A DNA stretch of 64,000 bases from Rhodococcus sp. IEGM 1409 (GCF_030056735.1 NZ_JASHKN010000009.1:186001-250000), one strand, 5' to 3'. Numbered from the stretch's first letter, positions 1 through 8,561 are shown. The notes: generated by a model not told the origin, from the sequence alone. Translations and numbers: made by a program.

Positions 1-782
1 AGGCCGAGTACCTCGCCGGCCTCGACGTCGCGCCGCCCGTCGGCGACCATCTCGAGGAGAGCGGGCATCGAGACGGCCTCTCCGCGAGATCCGAGGGCGA
101 GAGCTGCGTCGGCGCGGACTATCGCGTCCGAATCATCGAGAGCTCGCTTCAGAGACCGAGTTGCTTCCTCGGTGTGAATCCCGGATATGGCGGACGTCGC
201 GCGGCGCCGAACCTGAACGTCCTCCGATTCGAGCCCCTTCGCGAGACCTCCAAGGCCCGCACCTTCGGATCTCGCCAACGCCCATTGCAACGCTCCGGCC
301 ACGTTGGCATCCTTCTCAGACAGGACCGCCTCGACGAGTGCGTCGACGGGCAATGCCGCATTCGCATCCTGCGACAGGATCGCTTGCTGACGGTGGGCGG
401 CGAACTCGGATTCGAGTGCACGCAACAGCGAGACCATGCGCAGGACGTCGTCCCACTCCGAAGGGGCGGAAGCGTCGACCCTTTCGAGTTTGGTCAGCAA
501 TTCTTCCTCCGCCGCGATCCGTTGCCGAGTGTGTTGCATGAGTTCACCCACCAAATCGGCCGGGGCGAAGTCGGGCTCGTCCAATGCACGCTTGGCCTCG
601 TTCAACGAGAGCCCCAACGTCCTCAGGCTCTCGACGTGGAAGAGTCGACGGATGTCGTCGGCGGAGTACTCGCGGTAACCGCCGGACGTGCGGCCCGTCG
701 GCTTCACCAGTCCCAACGTGTCGTAGTGACGCAGCATCCGTGTGCTGACACCACAACGCCGCGAGACCTCGCCGATCAGCAT
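1..782 (-). CDS. MerR-family regulator with C-terminal HEAT repeats (partial, runs off left edge)
   Basis: Only the first 260 codons are visible; the frame stays open to the window edge. The N-terminus is a MerR winged helix (MLIGEVSRRCGVSTRMLRHY at residues 1-20, then a GGYREYS wing), followed by a helical dimerisation stretch. From about residue 160 HEAT-like helical repeats appear (LQWALARSEGAG, VQVRRRATSAISG, IVRADAALALGS). MerR proteins bind long-spacer promoters; the HEAT part presumably replaces the usual small-molecule sensor, which is inference. It starts 13 bp after a HEAT-repeat protein gene and both are probably transcribed from the 19-bp-spacer promoter near 1476-1506. The ATG at 782 is chosen because the MerR domain begins there. 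Ligand unknown. Confidence 0.85.
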   Translation of the reverse strand, partial: MLIGEVSRRCGVSTRMLRHYDTLGLVKPTGRTSGGYREYSADDIRRLFHVESLRTLGLSLNEAKRALDEPDFAPADLVGELMQHTRQRIAAEEELLTKLERVDASAPSEWDDVLRMVSLLRALESEFAAHRQQAILSQDANAALPVDALVEAVLSEKDANVAGALQWALARSEGAGLGGLAKGLESEDVQVRRRATSAISGIHTEEATRSLKRALDDSDAIVRADAALALGSRGEAVSMPALLEMVADGRRDVEAGEVLG

Positions 783-795
783 CCGTCTTCCCTTC

Positions 796-1452
796 TTATG
801 CGTCCGGGCCGATTGCCGCGACGCGCTTCGCCAACTCGTGTGAGAGAGCGAACCCACCGTCGGGGTCGTGCCAGAGTTGCTTTGTAGCATCAGCATGCGC
901 CCGAACACGCGGATTCGTGCTTGCACCGGCCGCGTCGAGCACCAGGAGTACAGCCTCGCCGAGCCCTGTCAGAGCTCGGCTGAGACTGAGCTGCATCTGG
1001 AGTTCACCCCGCCCGAGTTCGGTGGCCAGATCGGCCGCGAGTGCGTCCTCGCCTCCTGCCGGCACCAGGGCCACAGCCGCACGCCACGCACTGCGCGCGA
1101 CCTCGTCGTCCTGGTCGTGAACGAGCGCAGAGACCTCGGGCCAAGCGGTCGGATCACCGATCTTGGACAAGGTGTGGAGCGCCTGACTGCGGGCTTGCGA
1201 ACCATCGGACCCGAGCTCACGGATCAGCTGCGGCACCGTGGTTTCGGCCGGCAGGCGGCACAACGCCCAGGTCAGCATGTCGCGGACGAAGAAGTCCGGC
1301 TCGACGGCACACCGATCTATCAGGTCAACCGTCAGCTCAGGGTCCGGGCGTGTGCCGGCGGCTAGCGCGGCGCGCAGCCGAACCGAGGGATCAGCTGCGG
1401 CCAATGTGTCGACGAGGTGAGCATTCTGCCCACCGTGGTTGGTTGTGTTCAC
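796..1452 (-). CDS. HEAT-repeat protein, first gene of the MerR-HEAT pair
   Basis: A 218-residue, soluble, helix-rich protein with HEAT-like repeats (SVRLRAALAAG, FFVRDMLTWALCRL, DEVARSAWRAAVAL). No catalytic motif is visible. The GTG at 1452 is preferred over the GTG nine bases upstream because AAGGAGGTGG sits about seven bases before it. The gene lies 13 bp upstream of the MerR-HEAT gene on the same strand and directly downstream of a MerR-type promoter. Shared repeat architecture suggests that the two proteins recognise related partners, or that this one modulates the regulator. That is inference; the biochemical role is unknown. Confidence 0.8.
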   Translation of the reverse strand: MNTTNHGGQNAHLVDTLAAADPSVRLRAALAAGTRPDPELTVDLIDRCAVEPDFFVRDMLTWALCRLPAETTVPQLIRELGSDGSQARSQALHTLSKIGDPTAWPEVSALVHDQDDEVARSAWRAAVALVPAGGEDALAADLATELGRGELQMQLSLSRALTGLGEAVLLVLDAAGASTNPRVRAHADATKQLWHDPDGGFALSHELAKRVAAIGPDA

Positions 1453-1475
1453 GACAACCACCTCCTTCGTCGACC

Positions 1476-1506
1476 ATTGGAGTCCTTGTCACTGTGTCAA
1501 GGTCAA
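1476..1506 (-). promoter_or_regulatory. MerR-type promoter/operator with 19-bp spacer
   Basis: On the minus strand a -35 TTGACC (1501-1506) and a -10-like TCCAAT (1476-1481) are separated by exactly 19 bp. The spacer region contains the dyad CCTTGACACAGTGACAAGG (1484-1502), with one mismatched pair. Over-long 19-20 bp spacers with a central dyad are the hallmark of MerR-activated promoters, so this is probably the autoregulated promoter of the HEAT/MerR-HEAT operon. Confidence 0.7.
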
Positions 1507-1530
1507 GCGCCGCTGTCACCGACACATGGG

Positions 1531-1842
1531 ACAACCCTTCGACCGCTGCTGAGCTGGATGGAAGAGAATCTCGGGGAGCACCTCGACATCACGACAATCG
1601 CGGCCAGGGCAACGATGAGTACCCGCACGCTCAGCCGCCACTTCCAGGAACAAATCGGTACGACGCCGTTGCAGTAGCTCCATCACGCGCGGCTCCGCCA
1701 AGCGCAATTTCTGCTCGAGACTACCGAGCACTCGATCGAACGTGTTGCGGGACAAGTCGGATTCAATGCCGTCACGACGTTCCGCGAACGCTTCCGAGAC
1801 TTGGTCGGCACCAGCCCACACCGGTGCCGGACACAATTTCGA
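1531..1842 (+). pseudogene. GlxA/AraC-family regulator remnant with in-frame TAG
   Basis: The frame encodes a recognisable AraC C-terminal domain: SWMEENLGEHLDITTIAARA, a TMSTRTLSRHFQ helix-turn-helix, then after a TAG at 1675-1677 the same frame continues with ARLRQAQFLLETTEHSIERV and GFNAVTTFRERFRD. The family has Trp at the TAG position (TP-x-x-W), so a TGG-to-TAG change is the simplest reading. The N-terminal DJ-1/PfpI-like domain is missing and no start or ribosome-binding site is visible. It resembles the C-terminus of the intact GlxA-type regulator at 34.7 kb. Confidence 0.75.
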
Positions 1843-1878
1843 ACTTCACGCCAGCTGCCCTACCGACCCCGGCGGGAA

Positions 1879-2976
1879 TTATCCCTTGACGTTGCCGGCA
1901 GCGGTGTTCAGAACTGTGGCGACGTCGTCGAGGATGTACGGGATGGTCAGGACTGTCAGTCCGCCGAACGCGAAGTTCTTGTCGACGCTGAAGTCCTTGG
2001 TGGATGCAGTACGCCCATCAACGATCACCGGCTGAGCTGCCACCAGGGGCTCGGCAAGGAACGCGTTCAGCGAGTCCTTGTCGTAGGCGACCACGAACAG
2101 CACGTCAGACGCGATCAGAGGCGCCTGCTCGGTGCTCAGCTCGAAGTACACGGCCTCCGGATCCTTGGCGGGATCGGCCTGCTGGATCGTCTGCTCGTTC
2201 TTCAGACCCAACTGCTCGAGGAACTCGACACGCACGTCGGCGTTCTTACTCACCGCGAAGGTGCTCGGGCTGTTCGGGAGTGCGATGGTAACGGTCTTAC
2301 CCTGCAGCGCAGGGTTCTTCGCAGCCGTCGCGCTGATCGCGGCGTTGGTCTTGTCGATGAGTGCGCTGGCCTCGGCCTGCTTGCCCAGCGCCTGACCGGC
2401 GATGGTCACCTGGTCCTGCCACGACGCGGTCCATGGCTCGTCCGGGAAGGAAACCACCGGCGCGATCTTCGACAGTGCGTCGAATTCCTGCTGAGTGAGC
2501 CCGGAGTACGGGGCGAAAATGAGATCTGGTTCAGCCTTGGCGAACTGCTCGACAGGCGCTTCGCCCGTTCCGTCACCCGACAACAAGGTCGGCTGCTCGC
2601 CACCGAGCTTGTCGAGTGCCTCGGCGTCCCACTTCAGAATGCCCTGCGCGTCGGCCCCGTACTGAGGTCCGGAGAAAGTGGGCATCGCGACCGGGACGAC
2701 GTCGAGCGCCAGGAGGGCGTCCTGGTTGGACCATCCCCAGGTTGCGACCCGCTTGGGCTCGTCTTTGATCTCGGCCGTGCCGAGGGCCGATGTGATCGTC
2801 ACCGGGAACGCGGCATCGACTGCGGATGAAGTCTCGGTGCTGTCTTTGTCGTCGTTGCTGCCGCAGGCCGCCATTCCGGCCGCCAGGCCGCACGCCGCCA
2901 GGACAGCTACCATCCCGCGGACACCGCTGCCCCCACTTCGCCGCTCTGACAGCCCGCGTCCCAAAATTCTCGCCAC
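1879..2976 (-). CDS. Iron-siderophore ABC transporter substrate-binding lipoprotein
   Basis: A 365-residue FecB/FhuD-type periplasmic-binding protein that would capture a ferric siderophore at the membrane. The N-terminus has an Arg-rich stretch, a hydrophobic segment and a lipobox ending AAGMAAC, with Cys38 as lipid anchor. Family features are KRVATWGWSNQDALLALDVV near the N-terminus and EPDLIFAPYSGL in the middle. The GTG at 2976 is chosen because GGGAGG lies seven bases upstream. No permease or ATPase gene is adjacent, so it is an orphan binding protein. An iron box lies about 70 bp upstream, predicting repression by IdeR/DmdR under iron sufficiency. The specific siderophore cannot be told from sequence. 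Confidence 0.88.
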   Translation of the reverse strand: MARILGRGLSERRSGGSGVRGMVAVLAACGLAAGMAACGSNDDKDSTETSSAVDAAFPVTITSALGTAEIKDEPKRVATWGWSNQDALLALDVVPVAMPTFSGPQYGADAQGILKWDAEALDKLGGEQPTLLSGDGTGEAPVEQFAKAEPDLIFAPYSGLTQQEFDALSKIAPVVSFPDEPWTASWQDQVTIAGQALGKQAEASALIDKTNAAISATAAKNPALQGKTVTIALPNSPSTFAVSKNADVRVEFLEQLGLKNEQTIQQADPAKDPEAVYFELSTEQAPLIASDVLFVVAYDKDSLNAFLAEPLVAAQPVIVDGRTASTKDFSVDKNFAFGGLTVLTIPYILDDVATVLNTAAGNVKG

Positions 2977-3043
2977 GCCAGGACCTCCCGGTCGATCGAC
3001 CTGCTCAGACACCCCGAGCGGGTGACGGCGCCTAACGTAGCAT

Positions 3044-3062
3044 GAAGGTAACCCTACCCTCA
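3044..3062 (-). promoter_or_regulatory. IdeR/DmdR iron box
   Basis: On the minus strand TGAGGGTAGGGTTACCTTC matches 13 of 19 positions of the iron-box consensus TTAGGTTAGGCTAACCTAA. It lies directly upstream of the siderophore-binding lipoprotein gene. The match is imperfect, but the location and the gene's function support it. Confidence 0.65.
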
Positions 3063-3073
3063 GTTATCATGCT

Positions 3074-3745
3074 CTACTTTGCGCTCTGTCGACGCACCAT
3101 CTCCGAGATCCAGATGGGCGCAAACGGCGAGGTGCAGTTCGGTGGAGTCGGGTAATCCTCGAGCACCCGCAGTCGCTCGCCGATGTCGATCGCCCGGGCG
3201 CGGTACTCGGCATGTTCGATCCCGATCTGAGCCAGGCAGTGATTCATCGCCCATTGCAGGCGATCAGGGACATCCTTCATCTCCGCCTCGACGACGTCGA
3301 GTAGTCCTGAAAGATCAAGGCCCTCAGGCTTCTTCGCGACACGTTCGGTGGTCAGAGCCCACCCGGCGCTAGCGACCACAGGATCCGGGTCAGCGGTCCA
3401 GGCCACCCGCAACTCCTCGGCGTGCGGGTTCTTCTTCACCACGTAGTTGACGAGCCAGTCCTGCACCTTGGGAGTGCGGGCCTCACGCAACATGACATCC
3501 AACTCGTCACGCTCGAACGCCTTCGGGCGGCAGATCAAAAGGGCCAACAACCGCGCCGCGGTATCGCCCGTCGCCCAAAGCTGTTGTGCGAGTTCCTGCT
3601 GAGTCTTCAATCGCTTCGCAACAGCGCGCAGCTTTGTGAGGTTCACACCGTGATCGTCACCGTGCTTCTCGTTCACCGCACGCGCCTTCGGATCTTCGAG
3701 AGCAGCCAACTCGTCCATCACCGCGGCAACCGTCGTTTCGGCCAC
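3074..3745 (-). CDS. DNA alkylation repair-like (AlkD-type) HEAT protein
   Basis: A 223-residue all-helical protein resembling the DNA_alkylation/AlkD family, whose characterised members excise alkylated purines using a HEAT-like solenoid. Visible family features are the N-terminal MDELAALEDPKARAVNEKHG and central WLVNYVVKKNP. The GTG start at 3745 has GGAGG eight bases upstream. The gene stands alone, with its 3' end facing the iron box. Glycosylase activity is not certain, because several AlkD-like proteins lack the catalytic Asp/Trp pair and I cannot assign those residues confidently. Confidence 0.7.
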   Translation of the reverse strand: MAETTVAAVMDELAALEDPKARAVNEKHGDDHGVNLTKLRAVAKRLKTQQELAQQLWATGDTAARLLALLICRPKAFERDELDVMLREARTPKVQDWLVNYVVKKNPHAEELRVAWTADPDPVVASAGWALTTERVAKKPEGLDLSGLLDVVEAEMKDVPDRLQWAMNHCLAQIGIEHAEYRARAIDIGERLRVLEDYPTPPNCTSPFAPIWISEMVRRQSAK

Positions 3746-3881
3746 TTCGTCCTCCAGTCACAATTTCTGCGATTCCCCTACTGCAATCCACCTACAAGCA
3801 AAGCATGGGAAGGCGGTCGACCTACGTTTGAAACTTCGGCCAATGGGTACATGACTGCTCCTGGGGTGGCGGCACGTCACC

Positions 3882-5252
3882 ATGAAGACAGGACGAACCT
3901 TGCATATGCGACGCGCCGCGAGTGCTGAGAATGTGGACGAAACCGCACGCCGCAACGAAGGCGGCGGTAAGAACATTCTCACCCGGGCGATAACCGGCCC
4001 ACTCCTTTTCGTGTTCATCCTCGGAGATGTTCTGGGCGCCGGTATCTACGCATTGGTGGGCGTCATCGCCGGTGAGGTGGGTGGAGCCGTCTGGGTACCG
4101 CTGCTCGTAGCGCTGGTCATGGCGTTGTTGACAGCAACGTCGTATGCCGAGCTGGTCACCAAATATCCGCGCGCGGGCGGTGCTGCGGTGTTCGCCCAAC
4201 GGGCGTATGGGAAACCACTGATCTCGTTCCTCGTCGGCTTCTCGATGCTGGCGGCCGGTGTCACGAGTGCAGCGGGGCTCGCCCTCGCATTCTCGGGTGA
4301 CTACCTCAAAGCCTTCATCGACGTCCCGACCGTTCCCGCCGCGCTCGTCTTCCTTCTCCTGGTGGGACTTCTCAACGCCAGAGGCATCAAGGAGTCGATG
4401 CGCGCAAATGTCGTCATGACAGTCGTGGAAGTCACCGGGCTTGTCCTGGTTGTCGTCCTTGCCTGCATAGTTCTCGGGCACGGCGACGGAACCCTGAGCC
4501 GCGTCGTCGAGTTCGACGACAGCCGATCGCCTGCACTCGCGGTGTTGGCAGCTGCGTTGCTCGCGTACTACTCGTTCGTCGGCTTCGAAACGTCCGCGAA
4601 CGTCGCCGAAGAAGTGAAGAACGTGAGCAAGGTCTACCCGCGTGCGCTGTTCGGAGCATTGCTGACGGCCGGCGCCGCCTATGTCCTTGTCGGCCTGGCT
4701 GTCTCGGTGGTCCTGCCCGCCGACGAACTCGCCGCATCCTCCGGCCCCTTGCTGGCGGTGGTGTCGGCCGCCGACGTCGGTGTTCCTCCTCGCCTGTTCA
4801 GCCTGATCGCTCTGGTCGCCGTCGCCAACGGCGCACTGCTGACGATGATCATGGCGAGCAGGCTTACGTACGGAATGGCGTCGGAAGGCTTACTCCCCAG
4901 CGTATTCGCGCGGGTGCTGCCGCGGCGCCGGACCCCTTGGGTGGCGATCATCGCGACCACAGCCGTTGCCATGGCTCTGTGCGTCACCGGCTCGTTGTCG
5001 GCCCTGGCGGAGACGGTGGTACTCCTGCTGCTTTTCGTTTTCATCAGCACGAACATCGCGGTCCTGGTTCTACGTCGTGACGCAGTGCAACACAATCATT
5101 TCCGAACCCCGATCATCTTTCCGATCCTCGCCCTCGGTACGTGCGTTGCGTTGCTCACCCAGCAGAGCGCTGCGACATGGTTGCGCGCGTCAATACTCTT
5201 GGCCGTCGGAGTAGTGCTGTACGCCCTCTCCCACCGGCGATCCACGAAGTAA
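3882..5252 (+). CDS. APC-family amino acid permease
   Basis: A 456-residue integral membrane protein with about twelve predicted membrane segments. The APC signature glycine-rich first helix (FVFILGDVLGAGIYALVGV, about residues 43-61) and the conserved YAELVTKYPRAGGA segment after the second helix are plain. It would import an amino acid or amine by cation symport; the substrate is not predictable. The start is uncertain: ATG 3882 gives the longest form, ATG 3906 an eight-residue shorter one, and neither has a strong ribosome-binding site. A small membrane-protein gene follows 25 bp downstream and may be co-transcribed. Confidence 0.85.
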   Translation: MKTGRTLHMRRAASAENVDETARRNEGGGKNILTRAITGPLLFVFILGDVLGAGIYALVGVIAGEVGGAVWVPLLVALVMALLTATSYAELVTKYPRAGGAAVFAQRAYGKPLISFLVGFSMLAAGVTSAAGLALAFSGDYLKAFIDVPTVPAALVFLLLVGLLNARGIKESMRANVVMTVVEVTGLVLVVVLACIVLGHGDGTLSRVVEFDDSRSPALAVLAAALLAYYSFVGFETSANVAEEVKNVSKVYPRALFGALLTAGAAYVLVGLAVSVVLPADELAASSGPLLAVVSAADVGVPPRLFSLIALVAVANGALLTMIMASRLTYGMASEGLLPSVFARVLPRRRTPWVAIIATTAVAMALCVTGSLSALAETVVLLLLFVFISTNIAVLVLRRDAVQHNHFRTPIIFPILALGTCVALLTQQSAATWLRASILLAVGVVLYALSHRRSTK

Positions 5253-5277
5253 CGTGCGATGTTCGAAAGGGGGTGTG

Positions 5278-5646
5278 ATGACCGACAGTTCTGACGCACC
5301 AGATGTAATTCAGCGTCGAGAGCGAAAGATCGACAGGCGAACTCTGACGTACGGCCTGTCCGTCGTTCTTGCTACCGCGGTGTTGGTTGTCGCGATCGTG
5401 TGGTTGGGCTCGCGACGAGGCGAATGCTTCGGCACCGATACCTTGCTGTGCTCACCGAAAGATCGCCGACTGGCAGTCTTCGTCCCGAGTCTGATGTTGC
5501 TGCTCGGGACCGTGGGCGCGTTCTTGCGAGCCTCCCTGCGATTGCACCGGCTGCGGCGCCTCTACATCCGTCCTTACCTGGCGTGGGCTTTGGCGGGACT
5601 CACCCTGGCGTATCTGACGGGAGCTTACTTCTTGATCGGGGTTTAG
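5278..5646 (+). CDS. Small three-helix membrane protein, function unknown
   Basis: A 122-residue protein with three hydrophobic segments: TYGLSVVLATAVLVVAIVWL, LAVFVPSLMLLLGTVGAFL, and AWALAGLTLAYLTGAYFLIG at the C-terminus. The first loop holds two Cys residues. The ATG at 5278 is preceded by AAAGGGGG, a good ribosome-binding site. Its closeness to the permease suggests co-transcription, but nothing in the sequence shows a functional link. Not recognised as a named family. Confidence 0.65.
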   Translation: MTDSSDAPDVIQRRERKIDRRTLTYGLSVVLATAVLVVAIVWLGSRRGECFGTDTLLCSPKDRRLAVFVPSLMLLLGTVGAFLRASLRLHRLRRLYIRPYLAWALAGLTLAYLTGAYFLIGV

Positions 5647-5704
5647 ATTCTCTGAATACGTCTGTTCGGCAACCAGATTCACAGACAGAGTCGACAGCCG
5701 TGAA

Positions 5705-6409
5705 TCAGAATCGCGAATCGTCGATCGCCGTGAGGACTACTTCCCGCACTGACGTCGAAGACGACAAACTCGAGATCGAGCGCACCGTGTCCACAACGTC
5801 GTGCACCGGGACCAGGGAACCCTCTCCCCTGGCCGCAGCGATGTCTCGGGGCACATCGAGTCCATCTTCTGTATTGAGATATCCGAGGTGCAGGACAGTC
5901 ACTGCGAGTCGGTCCTTTCGGTAGCCTTCTCTCAACGCGTCGGCGATGCCGTTGATGGCGGACTTCGATGCACCGAACGCAACCTCCGGCCTACCGCTTC
6001 GCGGGAGTCCCGAGGTAGAACCGGTCAGGATGATCCGAGGTCGAGGACGGCCGATCATTCGCGGGATCAGGCGCTTGAGCAAAAGAATCGTGCCCGTGAT
6101 GTTGGCATTGATCATTTCCAGCATTTCGACGTCGGATTGATCGGTGAACGCATAGTCGGAAGTGAAGGCGTCGCCTTCCCAGATTCCGACGTTGCAAATC
6201 AGAGTGTCTACACCCCCGACAAGCTCCGAATCGATCGAGTTCGCTGCCGTAACAGGGTCGGTCAGGTCTGCTTCGATCCACTCGGAGACGTTGAACCCGT
6301 CAGGGCGCCGACGCGAGATGCCGAGAACATCGTGGCCATCACTCCTCAGCCCCTCGATCAAAGCGCGACCAAGACCTCGGCTCGCACCGACAACAACCGC
6401 CCTCGCCAC
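5705..6409 (-). CDS. Short-chain dehydrogenase/reductase
   Basis: A 234-residue classical SDR. The NAD(P)-binding glycine motif VVVGASRGLGRA is at residues 5-16, CNVG replaces the usual NNAG, and a catalytic Ser (LTGSTSG) is followed by a family segment around AFGASKSA. In the last the usual YxxxK catalytic Tyr appears as Phe (FGASK). This is an odd feature that may weaken or alter catalysis. The GTG start at 6409 follows AGGG. It is convergent with the small membrane-protein gene and on the same strand as the MocR regulator upstream. Substrate unknown. Confidence 0.8.
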   Translation of the reverse strand: MARAVVVGASRGLGRALIEGLRSDGHDVLGISRRRPDGFNVSEWIEADLTDPVTAANSIDSELVGGVDTLICNVGIWEGDAFTSDYAFTDQSDVEMLEMINANITGTILLLKRLIPRMIGRPRPRIILTGSTSGLPRSGRPEVAFGASKSAINGIADALREGYRKDRLAVTVLHLGYLNTEDGLDVPRDIAAARGEGSLVPVHDVVDTVRSISSLSSSTSVREVVLTAIDDSRF

Positions 6410-6519
6410 AATTACACCCTTCGTCGCTTGCTCATTCCCATCCTGTCGATCCGGCCGTCGCCGGTAGTTTCGTCAAGAAGCGAAAGATTCGGATTCACAC
6501 TGTCGTTCAACCGGACAAA

Positions 6520-7854
6520 CTACGGGCTCGCCAATATTTCAGCCAGGGCACTGGCGAAATCTCGCGCTTGCTCAGAGGTGATGGTGGAGGTGGTCACACG
6601 AAGTGCTCGGTGGCGCTGATCCGGCGTCGCCGAGAACTGACTTCCATCCCTCACAAGCCAGCCACACTCGGCGAGTCGATCGACAACCGGTTCGGAATCC
6701 CGATCCAGTGGAACCCAGACATTGAGTCCGTCGAGGGTGTCAGGAACTTCGATATCGTGTTCTGACAGTCCAGCTTTCAGAATGATTCGCCGCCTTTCGT
6801 AGACAGCGCGAGCATCGGCGAGGCCGTCGATCACCTCCGGATCACCCAGCAGTTCGGCGCTCAAGCGTTGCTGCAGGTGACTGACCCAGTTGGCGCCCGA
6901 CCGAAGATGGGTGCTCAGCCGAATGCCGGTGTCGAGGTCCGAGGCGACCACTGCCACGCGCAGGTCGGGCCCGAGAAACTTCGACACGGAACGAACGAGC
7001 GCCCACCGCGTCGTGCTCATCGGAGCGAGCCGACAGTACCGATTGCTGGAAACGGCAGAGAAGTGATCGTCCTCGATCACCAGAACGTGAGGGAACTCGG
7101 CCAGGATGCTTCCTAGAATCGTCGCTCGGTCGGCACTCATGCTGACCCCGGTGGGGTTGTGCGCACGAGGGGTGCAAATAATCGCGCGCACACCACTTTC
7201 GAGAGCACGCAGCAGCCCCTGCGGGGTGATACCCGAATTGTCGATGTCCATCGGTACCGCTCGGAAGCTGTTGGCTTTGAGCGTTCCGATGCTCGCCAGG
7301 AAGCACGGATCCTCGATTGCGACAGCGTCACCTCGAGTCAAATGAGCGGTCAACAGTCGCTCGACCGCGTCAACGGCACCGTTGGTGATTGTGATCGAGT
7401 ACGGCCGTCGAACCTCGTGCTCGATCGACGAGCGTGCCCACGAATCCAGTAAAGGCTCGGTAGCTGCACCGCCGTACAACCGCGGCGCGTACGTAGTCCG
7501 GTCCAACGCTGCTCTGAGATCAGGCAGCAGTGCCGGATCGGGATTTCCGCTGGCGAGATCTACCCGGCCAGGAAGAGCGATCCCGCCCTCTCCTTCGAGG
7601 AACGGAATCGCTCGTACGAAGCTGCCGCGCCGGCCCTGTGTCTCCACAACCGCCGCTGCCACGAGCAGGCGGTACGCCGCGGCAACTGTGTTCCGGTGAA
7701 CCTCGAGATCGTCGGCCAGGGCCCGTATGGGCGGCAACGCGTCCCCAGGAGCCAATACCCCAGCACTGATGAGATTGCGGATGCCCTCGGAAATCTCGCC
7801 CGCGGTCCCGCGGACGACATAAAGCTTCACCTGGTCCGCCATAGTGCTGGTCAC
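6520..7854 (-). CDS. MocR-family regulator (GntR winged helix fused to aminotransferase fold)
   Basis: A 444-residue MocR/PdxR-type protein. A GntR winged helix occupies residues 15-80 (LPPIRALADDLEVHRNTVAA). A fold-type I aminotransferase domain follows, with HNPTG at 232-236, the PLP-phosphate region, and the Schiff-base lysine Lys292 in SVSKFLG. Such proteins sense pyridoxal phosphate or an amino-compound adduct and act on direct repeats. It is divergent from a PaiB-like flavin-binding gene, a pairing common in actinobacteria, and two identical 11-bp direct repeats lie between the genes. It probably controls that neighbour and itself. Confidence 0.9.
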   Translation of the reverse strand: MTSTMADQVKLYVVRGTAGEISEGIRNLISAGVLAPGDALPPIRALADDLEVHRNTVAAAYRLLVAAAVVETQGRRGSFVRAIPFLEGEGGIALPGRVDLASGNPDPALLPDLRAALDRTTYAPRLYGGAATEPLLDSWARSSIEHEVRRPYSITITNGAVDAVERLLTAHLTRGDAVAIEDPCFLASIGTLKANSFRAVPMDIDNSGITPQGLLRALESGVRAIICTPRAHNPTGVSMSADRATILGSILAEFPHVLVIEDDHFSAVSSNRYCRLAPMSTTRWALVRSVSKFLGPDLRVAVVASDLDTGIRLSTHLRSGANWVSHLQQRLSAELLGDPEVIDGLADARAVYERRRIILKAGLSEHDIEVPDTLDGLNVWVPLDRDSEPVVDRLAECGWLVRDGSQFSATPDQRHRALRVTTSTITSEQARDFASALAEILASP

Positions 7855-7870
7855 AGGCTCACTCTATTAG

Positions 7871-7915
7871 CACATGACAAAGTCTCAACACTGTGGCACA
7901 TTGTCACATGACAAA
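7871..7915 (+). promoter_or_regulatory. Direct-repeat operator between MocR and PaiB genes
   Basis: CACATGACAAA occurs at 7871-7881 and again at 7905-7915. The repeats are in the same orientation and 34 bp apart, about three helical turns, with a related GGCACATTGTC between them. MocR regulators such as GabR and PdxR bind same-phase direct repeats, so this is the likely operator. Confidence 0.6.
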
Positions 7916-7934
7916 AAATCCCATGAGGAGACAC

Positions 7935-8561
7935 ATGATCCTGCCCGGACAATTCCGCCTCTCCGACGAGGCTGTCGCCGACTCTCTCCACGCCGGTGGA
8001 TTCGGACACCTGGTCACACCCGGCCCCGAGACCCTCGAAGTCACGTCGCTGCCACTGCTGTACAACGCCGAAGGAAACGTGTTAGAAGGGCATCTCGCCC
8101 GGACGAACCCGCATTGGCGATACACCGGACCATCGGAGTCTCTGGTGATCCTCCCCAGCGCCGACGCCTACGTGAGCCCCGAGTTCTACCCGAGCAAGAG
8201 CGTGCACGGGAAGGTCGTCCCGACATGGAACTACGAAGTTCTCTACGTCTACGGCCAGCTGGTCGCGCACGACGACGAAGAGTGGCTGCGTGCGCACGTC
8301 GCCGCCCTGACTGCTCGACACGAAGCCGGCCGTGAGAACCAATGGAAGGTCACCGATGCGCCGGCGAACTTCATCGATGCGCAGCTGCGAGGAATCGTGG
8401 GGATCGAACTGCGCGTGGCCCGTGTCTACGGCAAAGCGAAGTTGAACCAGAACCGCTCCCCAGGGGATCGCTCCGGCGTCATCCGCGGGCTGGAGAAGGG
8501 CTCATTCTCCGAACGAGAGACCGCCGCAGCGATGATCGCCGCAGGTCTCGACAACGGTTGA
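7935..8561 (+). CDS. PaiB-like FMN-binding protein
   Basis: A 208-residue PaiB/FMN-binding-split-barrel protein. Typical family segments are the N-terminal MILPGQFRLSDEAVADSL, the HLARTNPHW stretch, and SPEFYPSKSVHGKVVPTWNY in the centre. Bacillus PaiB was described as a transcriptional repressor; most actinobacterial homologues are simply predicted flavin-binding proteins. ATG 7935 is chosen over three upstream in-frame ATGs because GAGGAG lies just before it and homology begins there. Divergent MocR control fits a role in pyridoxine or flavin metabolism, which is inference. Confidence 0.85.
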   Translation: MILPGQFRLSDEAVADSLHAGGFGHLVTPGPETLEVTSLPLLYNAEGNVLEGHLARTNPHWRYTGPSESLVILPSADAYVSPEFYPSKSVHGKVVPTWNYEVLYVYGQLVAHDDEEWLRAHVAALTARHEAGRENQWKVTDAPANFIDAQLRGIVGIELRVARVYGKAKLNQNRSPGDRSGVIRGLEKGSFSERETAAAMIAAGLDNG

